A DNA stretch of 64,000 bases, from the NCBI RefSeq assembly GCF_014282275.1, contig NZ_VFIA01000005.1, positions 1 to 64,000 on the forward strand. The letters are read 5' to 3'. The position numbers were made by a program, and so were the translations under genes. The stretch comes from Spirosoma utsteinense. Its GTDB lineage: Bacteria > Bacteroidota > Bacteroidia > Cytophagales > Spirosomataceae. The notes under the pieces are model-generated. The model saw nothing but the letters and a program-made list of their open reading frames with translations. It made no database searches and was not told where the DNA came from. How positions within the stretch are numbered: position 1 is the stretch's first letter; every line of letters starts with the position of its first letter. Below are positions 34,026 to 42,648 of the stretch, piece after piece.

Positions 34026-35249
34026 TTACAAAGGCCCCGTTACCAGTTCGCCTTCGGTGGGGATGGATTTCTTTTTATCGGTGAACAGGAGCACGAACAA
34101 CACCAGTACGATAGCTGCAATAGCAGCCGGAACCAGCCAGACCGATAACCAGTCTTTAGTGCCATCAGGATTCGTATACATGTCGAGGACAATACCCGAC
34201 AGCTTAGAACCAATGCCCATACCAATGCCGTAGGTCGCGAGCGAAATCAGGCCCTGCGCCGATGACTTGATCTGGTCACCCGCCTTGTTATCCGTGTAAA
34301 TCTGACCTGTTACGAAGAAGAAGTCGTAGCAAACGCCGTGCAGTACAATGGCCAGGTATAGCATCCACTCGCCCGACCCTCCATCACCGTACCCGAAGCA
34401 AATGAACCGTATGATCCAGGCGATCAGGCCCACGATGAGCATTTTTTTGACGCCCAGACGCGTATAGGCCACAGGAATAAGCAGCATAAAAATCACCTCA
34501 GAAGCCTGGCCCAGCGACATCTTGTTCTCCACGTTCAGCATACCACCATCCGTCAGGGACGGGTTGGCCATAGCGTAGTAGAACGAGAGCGGAATACAGA
34601 TCAGGACCGATGACAGGAAGAAAATAGCAAACGACCGGTCTTTGAACAGTTTAAATGCATCCAGCCCCATGATTTGCGAAAACGATGTCGATGTTGACGG
34701 TTTTGGCGGTGTGTCGGGCAGGAAGAAAGCAAAGACGCCCAGCACGGCGGATGAGTACATAGAAAGCTGGAAGATGGTCACCTTGTCGCCAAAACCATAA
34801 TAACCGACAATGTTTGTTACAATAATCCAGGCTACCGTTCCCAGCACCCGGATGCCGGGGAATTCCTTTTCGGGACTGCTCATCTGCTGCATGGCAATGG
34901 AGGCCGTTAGCGCCAGCGTAGGGGCAAACGTGATGCAGTATGCCAGAATGAGGTAGAAAAAATTGTCGGGATTGGTATTTTGCGTAATGAAATACAGCAC
35001 CACAGCCCCCAGCAAATTAAGGACGCCCAACACTTTCTGAGCGGCAAAATACCGGTCGGCAATCATACCAACGAAAAACGGAGCCACAAGCATGGCTAAC
35101 GAAAAGGCAGCATACGCATTACCAACCTGATCGCCAGACGCTTTAAGGTCAGTTAACAGATATTTACTCATCTGTCCATACCAGGCTCCCCACACGAAGA
35201 ACTGGAGGAACATCATGGCAGATAGTTTAACACGGGTTGTTGTCAGCAT
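34026..35249 (-). CDS. MFS nucleoside:H+ symporter family transporter
   Basis: A 407-residue inner-membrane protein with twelve predicted transmembrane segments. The N-terminus RVKLSAMMFLQFFVWGAWYG and the loop GMIADRYFAAQKVLGVLNL match the NupG/XapB nucleoside permease branch of the major facilitator superfamily. The central cytosolic loop (about 190-215) includes PDTPPKPSTSTSF. A Bacteroidota-type promoter lies just upstream (35282-35312). Neighbouring genes do not define the substrate. Confidence 0.87.
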   Translation of the reverse strand: MLTTTRVKLSAMMFLQFFVWGAWYGQMSKYLLTDLKASGDQVGNAYAAFSLAMLVAPFFVGMIADRYFAAQKVLGVLNLLGAVVLYFITQNTNPDNFFYLILAYCITFAPTLALTASIAMQQMSSPEKEFPGIRVLGTVAWIIVTNIVGYYGFGDKVTIFQLSMYSSAVLGVFAFFLPDTPPKPSTSTSFSQIMGLDAFKLFKDRSFAIFFLSSVLICIPLSFYYAMANPSLTDGGMLNVENKMSLGQASEVIFMLLIPVAYTRLGVKKMLIVGLIAWIIRFICFGYGDGGSGEWMLYLAIVLHGVCYDFFFVTGQIYTDNKAGDQIKSSAQGLISLATYGIGMGIGSKLSGIVLDMYTNPDGTKDWLSVWLVPAAIAAIVLVLFVLLFTDKKKSIPTEGELVTGPL

Positions 35250-35281
35250 TCGGGGATGGGCAGTTAAAAAGTTTTTGCGTA

Positions 35282-35312
35282 TGAAGGTATAAAACCCCTG
35301 TCAGCCGTGCAA
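35282..35312 (-). promoter_or_regulatory. Promoter of the nucleoside MFS gene
   Basis: On the minus strand, TTG (35312-35310), 20 bases, then TACCTTCA (35289-35282), two bases off TAnnTTTG. The -7 box ends 32 bases upstream of the ATG. Confidence 0.5.
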
Positions 35313-35625
35313 GCTGGCCGTAAAATCCATATCGTTCGCGTGTACCGCCCTTGAATACGGTCCAGCTCGCTTTGTATTAAAACAGGGGGCCTTACGTAGT
35401 CATCCACGGAAACCAACATGAGCACGATCCCCTAAACCAAGCCTTTCCTTGCCAACAGCTGTATCAATGAACAACAAGTCCTGTATCGAACGGGCTGACG
35501 ATCTGAACCAACTGCCCGGCACCGATAAAATGGAAAGCCTCACCGTACAATACAGGCCGTGAAAACCCAGGTTTGGTAAGCTGGCGACAGGATAGGTTTA
35601 TCCTATTTATCCAATAGAATGATTA
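35313..35625. other. Noncoding gap of about 310 bases, possible gene remnant
   Basis: Between the MFS promoter and the LolA-like gene I see no gene-length frame, hairpin family member or repeat. One short frame (35467-35562) reads MNNKSCIERADDLNQLPGTD and continues eleven more codons to a stop; it has protein-like composition but no recognisable homology, and could be the tail of a decayed gene. Confidence 0.4.
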
Positions 35626-35635
35626 TTGATTTCGT

Positions 35636-35643
35636 TAACTTTG
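35636..35643 (+). promoter_or_regulatory. Candidate -7 element of the LolA-like gene
   Basis: TAACTTTG, a full TAnnTTTG match 24 bases before the ATG at 35668; no clear TTG partner. It overlaps the upstream alternative start, supporting the shorter protein. Confidence 0.4.
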
Positions 35644-35667
35644 ATATCGTATTGTTCGACACAATTA

Positions 35668-36387
35668 ATGAAAAAACAACTCATCACGCTGGTCGCCCTG
35701 GTGGTATTACCAGCATTCTCGTTTGCCCAGACAGCCGACGAAGTACTAGACAAACACGTAGCTGCCCTGGGCGGTGCCGATAAGATTGCCGCTATCAAAA
35801 CCATGGAATATGAGCAGACAATGTCGGTTCAGGGGATGGACTTAACGGCGAAGGCGGCTTATGTGGTCGGGAAATCCGTCCGGAGCGACATCTCTGTCAT
35901 GGGTCAGCAGATCACCAACGTTATCGACGGCGACAAAGGCTGGATGATCAATCCCATGGCCGGTGGCACAACCGCCCAGGACATTCCCGCCGATGCGATG
36001 AAACAGGCAAAAGGTACTACCGAGCCAAACATGTTCCAGTTAGCCTACCTTAAAGCCAACAAGTACCCGTATGAGCTGGTTGGCAAGGAAAAGCAGAACG
36101 GCAAGGACGTTTTCAATTTGAAAGTGACGCGGCCCGAAGGCACGTTCAACTACTACCTTGATGCAGCTACTTACCAGCTTCTCAGCTACAAGGGAGCCGT
36201 TGACGTACAGGGACAGAAAGGCGAAACGACGGGTACCTATTCGGATTACAAGCAGGTTGAAGGCATTACCGTGCCCTTTACCAGTGATATAACCGCCCCC
36301 GGTATGCCCGGCACGATCACGGCGAAAATGACCAAGCTTACCCTGAACCCTACGGTAGACCCAAAGATCTTCGCAAAACCCAACTAA
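35668..36387 (+). CDS. Outer membrane lipoprotein-sorting (LolA-like) protein
   Basis: A 239-residue exported protein. The start at 35668 gives the signal peptide MKKQLITLVALVVLPAFSFA; an earlier Met lies inside the promoter region. The mature part (DEVLDKHVAALGGADKIAAI...) resembles the LolA/LolB-like family often labelled outer membrane lipoprotein-sorting protein in Bacteroidota, with the YYLDAATYQLLSYKG and ITVPFTSDI strands. It is not the dedicated lolA by context, and its real ligand is unknown. A strong terminator follows. Confidence 0.8.
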   Translation: MKKQLITLVALVVLPAFSFAQTADEVLDKHVAALGGADKIAAIKTMEYEQTMSVQGMDLTAKAAYVVGKSVRSDISVMGQQITNVIDGDKGWMINPMAGGTTAQDIPADAMKQAKGTTEPNMFQLAYLKANKYPYELVGKEKQNGKDVFNLKVTRPEGTFNYYLDAATYQLLSYKGAVDVQGQKGETTGTYSDYKQVEGITVPFTSDITAPGMPGTITAKMTKLTLNPTVDPKIFAKPN

Positions 36388-36407
36388 GAATACTATTTTA
36401 GTCGAGT

Positions 36408-36438
36408 AAAAGAGACGCTTCATCGGCGTCTCTTTTTT
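36408..36438 (+). terminator. Intrinsic terminator
   Basis: AAAAGAGACGC and its complement around a 7-base loop, followed by T residues, 20 bases past the LolA-like stop. Confidence 0.88.
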
Positions 36439-36512
36439 TGTACCCACCCGAATCGTGAATTCAGTTTTGTGGTTAACTTAACCCGCTAATAACCAGCAAC
36501 AACCTGACTATC

Positions 36513-38711
36513 ATGAAGAATCATTCCTTGCTACGTACGGCATTCGGTTTGTTTGTCGGCCTCACAACGGCGCAGGCACAGACGAGCCCGGCCCCAACGC
36601 TCACCGGTTTCATCCCCGCCCGGCAGGCGGCACAGACCAAACTCGAAACAGAGTTTAAGACGAAACAATCGTCGGCGGCATTCAAAAACCACCTCGAACG
36701 GCTCAGCAGTGTACCTCATATTACCGGTTCGAAAGAGAACGAACAGGTACGCGACTATATCGCCGAAACGATGCGCAAGGCTGGCTGGCAGGTCGACATC
36801 TACCCCCATGATGTGCTGCTGCCCAAAGGTCCCGGCGAGATTGCCGTCGAGGTGGTTGAGCCAGTACGCCAGCCGCTCAATATCAAAGAGTTTATGTACA
36901 AGGAAGACAAATACGCCAGCGACCCCCGCCTTACACCCGGCTATAATGCCTGGTCAGGATCGGGCGACGTCACGGCCGAAGTCGTCTATGCCAATTACGG
37001 GCGAAAAGAAGATTTCGAGCAGCTAAAGGCCATGGGTATTAGCGTAAAGGGTAAAATTGTGATGGCTCGCTACGGAGGTAACTTCCGGGGGTACAAAGCG
37101 CAGTTTGCGCAGGCTGCCGGAGCCGCCGGTGTCATCATCTACACCGACCCATCTGACGCAGGCTATGTGCGGGGGCTTACCTTTCCCGAAGGACCATTTT
37201 ACAGCGAGAGTACCATTCAGCGCGGGTCATTACTGACTGTACCCTATACCGGCGATCCCCTTACGCCCGGTGAGGCAGCTATCCCGATGGATGCGAAAGG
37301 TACACCCAAGCGACTCGATCAGAAAGACGTAGCGCTACACAAAATCCCGGTTACGCCCCTCCCCTATGGTTCTGCCACCGAAATCCTCAAGCGCATGACC
37401 GGTATGAGGTCTGTACCGGCAGGGTGGCAGGGTGGCTTGCCCTACACGTACCGGCTCGAAGGCGGCCCTGCGCTGAAGGTGCGGCTGATGGTGAAGCAGG
37501 AGCTGGCCATTCAGCGGATTTATCAGGTTGTCGGAACGCTGACGGGTAGCGAATTTCCCGACGAATGGATCATTGCCGGTTGCCACTACGATGCCTGGTC
37601 TTACGGGGCTACCGATCCAAACTCCGGCACAGCCATGCTGCTGAGTATGACCGAATCGCTGGGAAAACTGGCGAAAGCCGGACAACGCCCCCGACGCACG
37701 ATCAAGGTGGCGCACTGGGATGCTGAAGAGCCGGGTGTTATCGGGTCCGCCGAATGGAGCGAGCAGTTTCGCGATGAGCTGACGCAGAAGGCTGTTGCCT
37801 ATATGAACTATGACGCAGCCGTATCGGGCCGGACATTTGGCGCATCAGCATCACCGAGTATGAAGCGGCTTATCATTGAGGCCACGCAGGCCGTGCAGTA
37901 TCCGGACTCCAACAAAACCGTTTATCAGCACTGGATGAGCCATACGGCAGGCGGCAACCCAACCCGCGTAACCGGTTCATCAGCACCCGCCCTTGTCCAG
38001 GGCGAACCCACCATTGGCAACCTGGGTGGCGGGTCTGACCATATCGCTCCGTATATGCATATTGGCATTCCGGCCCTGAGCGCGGGTATGGAAGGACCAA
38101 CGCTCTACCATTCGCAGTATGACGATCTGTATTTCTACGACAAGTTTGCCGACCCGACGTATAAAATGGGACCCATGATGGAACAGGTCGTTGGTACGAT
38201 GACGCTCCGGCTCGCTAACGCCGACCTTGTCCCCTATGATGTGGCCCGCTACCCAACTGACCTCGCCATACATTTGAAAGCAGCGGAGAAAGCCATACAG
38301 TCCTATGCACCAACGTACTCTATAAAGCCATTACTCGATGCCGTTGCCGAGATGAAAACGAACGCCGATGCCTGTGAAACCGCCCGGCAGACCTACCTCA
38401 AAATGGGGCGTACCGATAAGCTGGTAGCCCTGAACCGCGAGTTACGGCTTCTCGAACGCTCGTTCATTGATCCGAAGGGCAATGCCTTCGGTGCCTGGTA
38501 CCGGTCACTTTATGCCTCCTCCGATCCCAACAGCGGCTACGCATCCTGGATGCTGCCGGGTCTGCTCTACGAAGCATCACTGAAATCGACGGCCAATCTA
38601 CCCGATCTGGAGGCCCGGTATAAAAAAGCAATTACCACGCTAAGCGAAAAAATGCGGGATCTATCTCAGGGAATGGAAGCACCAGCGGCTGTCGGTGGTG
38701 GGAATAAATAA
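36513..38711 (+). CDS. M28 family zinc peptidase, glutamate carboxypeptidase II-like
   Basis: A 732-residue exported peptidase with signal peptide MKNHSLLRTAFGLFVGLTTA-QAQ. It has the three-part architecture of the M28B family: a protease domain interrupted by a PA (apical) domain (about 135-330, VVYANYGRKEDFEQL...GKIVMARYGG), and a C-terminal dimerisation domain (about 590-725). Zinc ligands and catalytic residues are in AGCHYDAWSYGATDPNSGTA, WDAEEPGVIGSAEW and GGGSDHIAPYMHIG. Relatives trim C-terminal glutamate or other residues from peptides; it probably acts in the periplasm. Confidence 0.9.
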   Translation: MKNHSLLRTAFGLFVGLTTAQAQTSPAPTLTGFIPARQAAQTKLETEFKTKQSSAAFKNHLERLSSVPHITGSKENEQVRDYIAETMRKAGWQVDIYPHDVLLPKGPGEIAVEVVEPVRQPLNIKEFMYKEDKYASDPRLTPGYNAWSGSGDVTAEVVYANYGRKEDFEQLKAMGISVKGKIVMARYGGNFRGYKAQFAQAAGAAGVIIYTDPSDAGYVRGLTFPEGPFYSESTIQRGSLLTVPYTGDPLTPGEAAIPMDAKGTPKRLDQKDVALHKIPVTPLPYGSATEILKRMTGMRSVPAGWQGGLPYTYRLEGGPALKVRLMVKQELAIQRIYQVVGTLTGSEFPDEWIIAGCHYDAWSYGATDPNSGTAMLLSMTESLGKLAKAGQRPRRTIKVAHWDAEEPGVIGSAEWSEQFRDELTQKAVAYMNYDAAVSGRTFGASASPSMKRLIIEATQAVQYPDSNKTVYQHWMSHTAGGNPTRVTGSSAPALVQGEPTIGNLGGGSDHIAPYMHIGIPALSAGMEGPTLYHSQYDDLYFYDKFADPTYKMGPMMEQVVGTMTLRLANADLVPYDVARYPTDLAIHLKAAEKAIQSYAPTYSIKPLLDAVAEMKTNADACETARQTYLKMGRTDKLVALNRELRLLERSFIDPKGNAFGAWYRSLYASSDPNSGYASWMLPGLLYEASLKSTANLPDLEARYKKAITTLSEKMRDLSQGMEAPAAVGGGNK

Positions 38712-38771
38712 CGGCCATCCTGCCCGACACGGTGTCTGGGGCTAAATGCTGCACAACCCCAACAGAATTCT

Positions 38772-38800
38772 GTAACGCCGTTGCACCCCAACGGCGTTAC
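38772..38800 (+). terminator. Intrinsic terminator after the M28 peptidase
   Basis: A perfect 12-bp stem, GTAACGCCGTTG and its complement, with a 5-base loop, followed by TTTT. A TACTTTTG sequence at its 3' edge (38798-38805) could be the -7 box for copA. Confidence 0.8.
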
Positions 38801-38847
38801 TTTTGTTAAACAGACAGAGGCCCGCATACAGCCTTTGTTTGTAGCCT

Positions 38848-41127
38848 ATGGAAGCAACTAAAACCGCTCAGGTGCGTGATAAAAACGCCGGTGCGAAGAC
38901 AATAAAGAAGACATTTCCCGTGCTGGAAATGAGTTGCGCGGCCTGCGCCGTCAGCGTCGAGTCGATGCTCAAAGAGACGGCGGGGGTGCAGGATGCGGGC
39001 GTGAATTATGCCAATCAGTCGGCTTGGGTCGTCTACGATCCGGCCGTCACGAAACCCGAGTTACTCCGCCAGACGGTCCAGTCGATTGGGTACGACCTCG
39101 TCATCGAGGACGAAGAAGAAGCCCGTCGCCAACAGGAGGCATCGCAGCAACGACGCTACGAAACCCTGAAACGGCAGACGATTGGTGCATCCATTCTGGC
39201 CGGTATTGTCATGCTGCTTGGCATGGTCGTTATGGAACTGTTCAGCGTTAATCACACGGCCTTGAACTGGGTCATGCTGGCCCTTTCGGCACCTGTTGTC
39301 TTCGGCTTTGGCCGTCAGTTCTTCGTCAACGCCTACAAACAGGGACGTCACGGTCGGGCCAACATGGACACGCTCGTTGCCCTCTCGACGGGTATCGCGT
39401 TTATCTTCAGCACCTTCAACACGATCTACCCGGAGTACTGGACCCGGCAGGGGCTCGAAGCGCATGTATATTTTGAAGCGTCGGCCGTTGTTATCGCGTT
39501 TATCCTGCTCGGGAAATTCCTCGAAGAACGGGCCAAATCGAACACAGGCTCTGCCATTAAAAAGCTGATGGGCCTCCAACCCAAACTAGTACGGGTGCTG
39601 GTCGACGGGCAGGAGCAGGACATCCCCACCGCAGCAGTGTCGATAGGCCAAACAATCGTTGTCCGGCCGGGTGAACGAATCCCGGTGGATGGACGAGTCC
39701 TGAACGGGCAATCGTTCGTGGACGAAAGCATGATCTCGGGCGAACCCGTAGCGGTTGGCAAGCAAACCGGCGACCGTGTCTTCGCGGGTACCGTTAACCA
39801 GAAGGGTAGTTTCCAGTTTACCGCCGAGCAGGTCGGTAGCCAGACGGTACTGGCGCAGATCATCCGTCGGGTGCAGGAGGCTCAGGGCAGCAAAGCGCCC
39901 ATTCAGAAACTGGTCGACCGGATTGCTGGCGTGTTTGTTCCTGTCGTCCTTGGCATTGCGGTGCTGACGATGGTCGTCTGGCTTGTAGCAGGTGGCGAGA
40001 ACGCCTTTTCGCAGGGTTTGCTGGCGGCCGTAACGGTATTGGTCATTGCCTGTCCCTGTGCGCTCGGTCTGGCTACACCAACCGCTATTATGGTAGGTGT
40101 TGGCAAGGGGGCGGAGAACAATATCCTCATCAAAGACGCCGAAAGTCTGGAGCGCGGTCGGCAGGTAACCGTCGTTGTGCTCGACAAAACCGGCACCATC
40201 ACTGAAGGTAAACCCGATGTGACAGACTGGTTCTGGACGCTTGAGCCAGCGCAGCAAAACCTGTATAAGTCTATCCTGTTGTCGATGGAAGCCCAGTCGG
40301 AGCACCCGCTGGCCGAAGCCGTTGTCCGCTCCCTGTCGGCCCAGGCCATCGAGCGCGTTTCACTCAACTCATTCGACAGCCTGACCGGGCGGGGGATTAC
40401 CGCGTTGTACAAGGGTGATCAATTCTGGGTTGGTAACCGAACTGTAATTGACCAGCGCGGGATATCGGTTCCCGACGTGGTAGATCAGCAAGTGCAGCAA
40501 TGGCAGTCCGACGCCAAAACGGTCATTTACTTCGTGAACGAAACCCATGTACTGGCCGCGCTGGCTATTGCCGACCGGGTTAAAGAAACCTCAAGGCAAG
40601 CGGTTGCGGCATTGCTGAAGCAGGGTATTGCCGTGCATATGCTGACCGGCGACAATGCGCATACGGCCCAGGCAATTGCCCGGCAGGTGGGGATTACAGA
40701 CGTCAAATCGGACGTAATGCCAACTGATAAAGCCGAATTCATTAAACAGTTACAGGCCAGTGGTCAGATCGTCGCCATGGTTGGCGACGGCATCAACGAC
40801 GCACAGGCCCTGGCTCAGGCCGACCTGAGTATTGCGATGGGGCGCGGCTCCGACATCGCTATCGATGTAGCTCAGCTAACCCTCATCACCTCAGATTTAA
40901 CGGCCGTTCCCCGTGCCTTCGAGCTCTCCCGTCGTACCGTGCAAACGATCCGGCAGAATCTGTTCTGGGCCTTTATCTACAACCTGATCGGCATTCCCAT
41001 TGCCGCCGGTGTGCTTTATCCGGCATTTGGCTTTATGCTTAATCCAATGATTGCTGGAGCAGCTATGGCGCTCAGTTCCGTTTCTGTCGTAACCAACAGT
41101 TTGCGGCTACGATCGGTTAAACTATGA
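38848..41127 (+). CDS. copA: Copper-translocating P-type ATPase
   Basis: A 759-residue P1B-type ATPase that exports Cu(I) from the cytosol. One N-terminal heavy-metal domain (about 18-85) has the ligand motif [10 protein letters not shown]. Eight transmembrane segments include the CPC site [15 protein letters not shown]. Other motifs are the TGE-type actuator loop ([12 protein letters not shown]), the phosphorylation site [11 protein letters not shown], the HP motif [10 protein letters not shown], and the hinge [20 protein letters not shown]. The actuator and P domains are complete. A separate HMA chaperone gene follows 68 bases downstream on the same strand. Confidence 0.95.
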   Translation: MEATKTAQVRDKNAGAKTIKKTFPVLEMSCAACAVSVESMLKETAGVQDAGVNYANQSAWVVYDPAVTKPELLRQTVQSIGYDLVIEDEEEARRQQEASQQRRYETLKRQTIGASILAGIVMLLGMVVMELFSVNHTALNWVMLALSAPVVFGFGRQFFVNAYKQGRHGRANMDTLVALSTGIAFIFSTFNTIYPEYWTRQGLEAHVYFEASAVVIAFILLGKFLEERAKSNTGSAIKKLMGLQPKLVRVLVDGQEQDIPTAAVSIGQTIVVRPGERIPVDGRVLNGQSFVDESMISGEPVAVGKQTGDRVFAGTVNQKGSFQFTAEQVGSQTVLAQIIRRVQEAQGSKAPIQKLVDRIAGVFVPVVLGIAVLTMVVWLVAGGENAFSQGLLAAVTVLVIACPCALGLATPTAIMVGVGKGAENNILIKDAESLERGRQVTVVVLDKTGTITEGKPDVTDWFWTLEPAQQNLYKSILLSMEAQSEHPLAEAVVRSLSAQAIERVSLNSFDSLTGRGITALYKGDQFWVGNRTVIDQRGISVPDVVDQQVQQWQSDAKTVIYFVNETHVLAALAIADRVKETSRQAVAALLKQGIAVHMLTGDNAHTAQAIARQVGITDVKSDVMPTDKAEFIKQLQASGQIVAMVGDGINDAQALAQADLSIAMGRGSDIAIDVAQLTLITSDLTAVPRAFELSRRTVQTIRQNLFWAFIYNLIGIPIAAGVLYPAFGFMLNPMIAGAAMALSSVSVVTNSLRLRSVKL

Positions 41128-41195
41128 CGATTGGCTGCCCGTATCGGTTGTGAACAATCATCAAATCATTTACCAACAGAAAATATCCGTTCCGT

Positions 41196-41405
41196 ATGAG
41201 TGCGCTCAAATTCAAAACCAATATAAAATGCGGCAACTGTGTGGCTGCCGTGACGCCCCACCTCAACGCCGTTTCAGGCATTGATAGCTGGGTCGTTGAC
41301 CTGAAAGACCCGAACCGGACGCTGACGGTACAGACTGATGTAGCTGATTCTGAAACCGTAAAAAAAGCCATCGAAACGGCTGGCTACAAGGCAGAGGCTA
41401 TTTAG
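41196..41405 (+). CDS. Heavy-metal-associated (HMA) domain copper chaperone
   Basis: A 69-residue protein consisting of one ferredoxin-like HMA domain. The metal motif is IKCGNCVAAV (CxxC with Gly-Asn between the cysteines), followed by the usual beta-alpha-beta pattern and ETAGYKAEAI at the end. The expected role is to carry Cu(I) to the adjacent CopA. It sits 68 bases after copA and ends just before a 48-bp palindrome. Confidence 0.9.
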   Translation: MSALKFKTNIKCGNCVAAVTPHLNAVSGIDSWVVDLKDPNRTLTVQTDVADSETVKKAIETAGYKAEAI

Positions 41406-41409
41406 TGAT

Positions 41410-41519
41410 AACCCTGCCAGTGGCCCATAGGCCCTGGTAGTGGTTGAGCGTAGTTGAGTTTGCTAATCTGTTCAACTACGCTCAACCACTACCAGGGCCT
41501 ATGGGCCACTGGCAGGGTT
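41410..41519. repeat. 48-bp perfect palindrome filling a convergent gap
   Basis: Arms 41410-41457 and 41472-41519 are exact complements over 48 bp around a 14-base loop. The element takes up 110 of the 118 bases between the stop codons of the HMA gene and the convergent Rad52-like gene. No T tract closes the stem on either side. It is probably a bidirectional transcription stop or the trace of an inverted duplication. Confidence 0.93.
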
Positions 41520-41523
41520 TCGA

Positions 41524-42027
41524 TTACACCGCTTTGGCGGCTGGTTTGGCATGTTCGGGCTTCAGCACGACTACGTCGCGGACTATGCCACCCGAATTGA
41601 TCTTATCGACCATTTTATCGAGCAAGGGCATTGCCCATTCGGGGATGTACTTGTAGGTGGTCTGGATGAATACCCTTGGGAAATCATAAAGGGCACGACC
41701 CAGCCCGAATTGCACGGCGCACCGCTTCATGGCGTCGCTGATGCCGCCTTTTACGGGTTCTACATTGGTACGGCTGGCCCCATCGGTTTTTCTGACAATT
41801 TCACCTCCCGGCAAGACTGCCGTGATGGTGCAGAGAAACCCACCGTCAATTTCCTTGATTTCATTTTGCCAGCCCGCCCAGCCGAACTGATCGTCAAACC
41901 GCTGCATGACGCTACGGTTGGTGATGTACGGCACAACGATCATCTTCTGACCATCTTTGGTTTGGCTTTGTACCCGCCACTCGATCTCGTGGGGAGTCAG
42001 GGGTGCGATTAATGCGGTTAAATCCAT
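41524..42027 (-). CDS. Rad52/Rad22-like single-strand annealing protein
   Basis: A 167-residue protein resembling the conserved N-terminal core of Rad52, as found in phage and some bacterial recombinases. Features are the N-terminal LIAPLTPHEIEWRVQSQTKD, YITNRSVMQRFDDQFGWAGW, the central basic/aromatic strand region with ITAVLPGGEIVRKTDGA, and the helix GGISDAMKRCAVQFGLGRAL that lines the DNA-binding ring. It probably anneals complementary single strands. No phage genes lie next to it; a DUF2442/DUF4160 pair and mutS are upstream. It may be a domesticated phage gene. Confidence 0.83.
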   Translation of the reverse strand: MDLTALIAPLTPHEIEWRVQSQTKDGQKMIVVPYITNRSVMQRFDDQFGWAGWQNEIKEIDGGFLCTITAVLPGGEIVRKTDGASRTNVEPVKGGISDAMKRCAVQFGLGRALYDFPRVFIQTTYKYIPEWAMPLLDKMVDKINSGGIVRDVVVLKPEHAKPAAKAV

Positions 42028-42086
42028 TGACTAGTTGTTGTTGTTTACTTGTTTATTAGTACTAAAGACGCGGTTAAGCAATCCGT

Positions 42087-42401
42087 TTACAGGTAAAGTT
42101 TATTTCCGTAAAGGACATTTTCGACACCGATAATTTCGTCAATCTCATCCCAGAATACGTTCAGAGGGCTAACTATAAAAGCTTGTCGTTGATCAGGTGT
42201 TGCCCGTTGAAGTCGCTCCGACCAAATAAGCGGTATAGTAACCATCCTTCCGTCTGTAAGGCTAAATTCAATCTGATCAACATTTACCCGAACCGCTGAA
42301 AACTCAGGGAGGTCTTTCAAGCCTGGCCGTTGCCGAATGGTTTTAACTTTTTTTAGCCTTGTAGTTTGGCGAGGTGTTATTTGTGATGCAATCGTGCTCA
42401 T
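42087..42401 (-). CDS. DUF2442 domain protein
   Basis: A 104-residue small protein of the DUF2442 family: RVNVDQIEFSLTDGRMVTIP, LIWSERLQRATPDQRQAF and VFWDEIDEIIGVENVLYG are the diagnostic segments. It starts inside the end of the DUF4160 gene, overlapping by 59 bases in another frame. Such pairs occur widely in plasmids, islands and chromosomes and are suspected toxin-antitoxin or regulatory modules, with no proven activity that I can cite. The local sequence is richer in A and T than its neighbours. Confidence 0.85.
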   Translation of the reverse strand: MSTIASQITPRQTTRLKKVKTIRQRPGLKDLPEFSAVRVNVDQIEFSLTDGRMVTIPLIWSERLQRATPDQRQAFIVSPLNVFWDEIDEIIGVENVLYGNKLYL

Positions 42402-42630
42402 ATGTCTGACATATCGTATCTATATGTTCGAGTAGTACCTTTTCAATACGTTTAAGTTCACGTTTGGAGAAGCCGACAAAATCAGCCAGTTCAACTGTTT
42501 TATCCCGGAATATCCAAAACTTGCAAAGCTTCCTTTTATCATCACCAACGTGAATGTGACACGGTTCACTAACAAGATCAAACAGTCTATAAAAGAAACG
42601 AAAACCAAGTAGTCTGAATAAAGTGGGCAT
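42343..42630 (-). CDS. DUF4160 domain protein
   Basis: A 95-residue basic protein of the DUF4160 family: an N-terminal MPTLFRLLGFRFFYRLFDLV strand-helix, then the conserved EPCHIHVGDDKRKLCKFWIF with the paired histidines, and a helical end (FSKRELKRIEKVLLEHID). It is the first gene of an overlapping pair with DUF2442, and begins 18 bases from the mutS stop. Low GC content and tight overlap suggest a module acquired as a unit. Confidence 0.85.
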   Translation of the reverse strand: MPTLFRLLGFRFFYRLFDLVSEPCHIHVGDDKRKLCKFWIFRDKTVELADFVGFSKRELKRIEKVLLEHIDTICQTYEHDCITNNTSPNYKAKKS

Positions 42631-42648
42631 AGCGCAAAGCTACTATCT

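Noticed and set aside
33806-34084. Small Lys/Glu/Gly-rich frame
   Set aside because: Lies in repeat copy e and simply translates GGAGGAAAGG units.
41410-41519. Insertion sequence or transposon end
   Set aside because: There is a palindrome but no transposase, no target duplication visible, and both flanking genes are intact.
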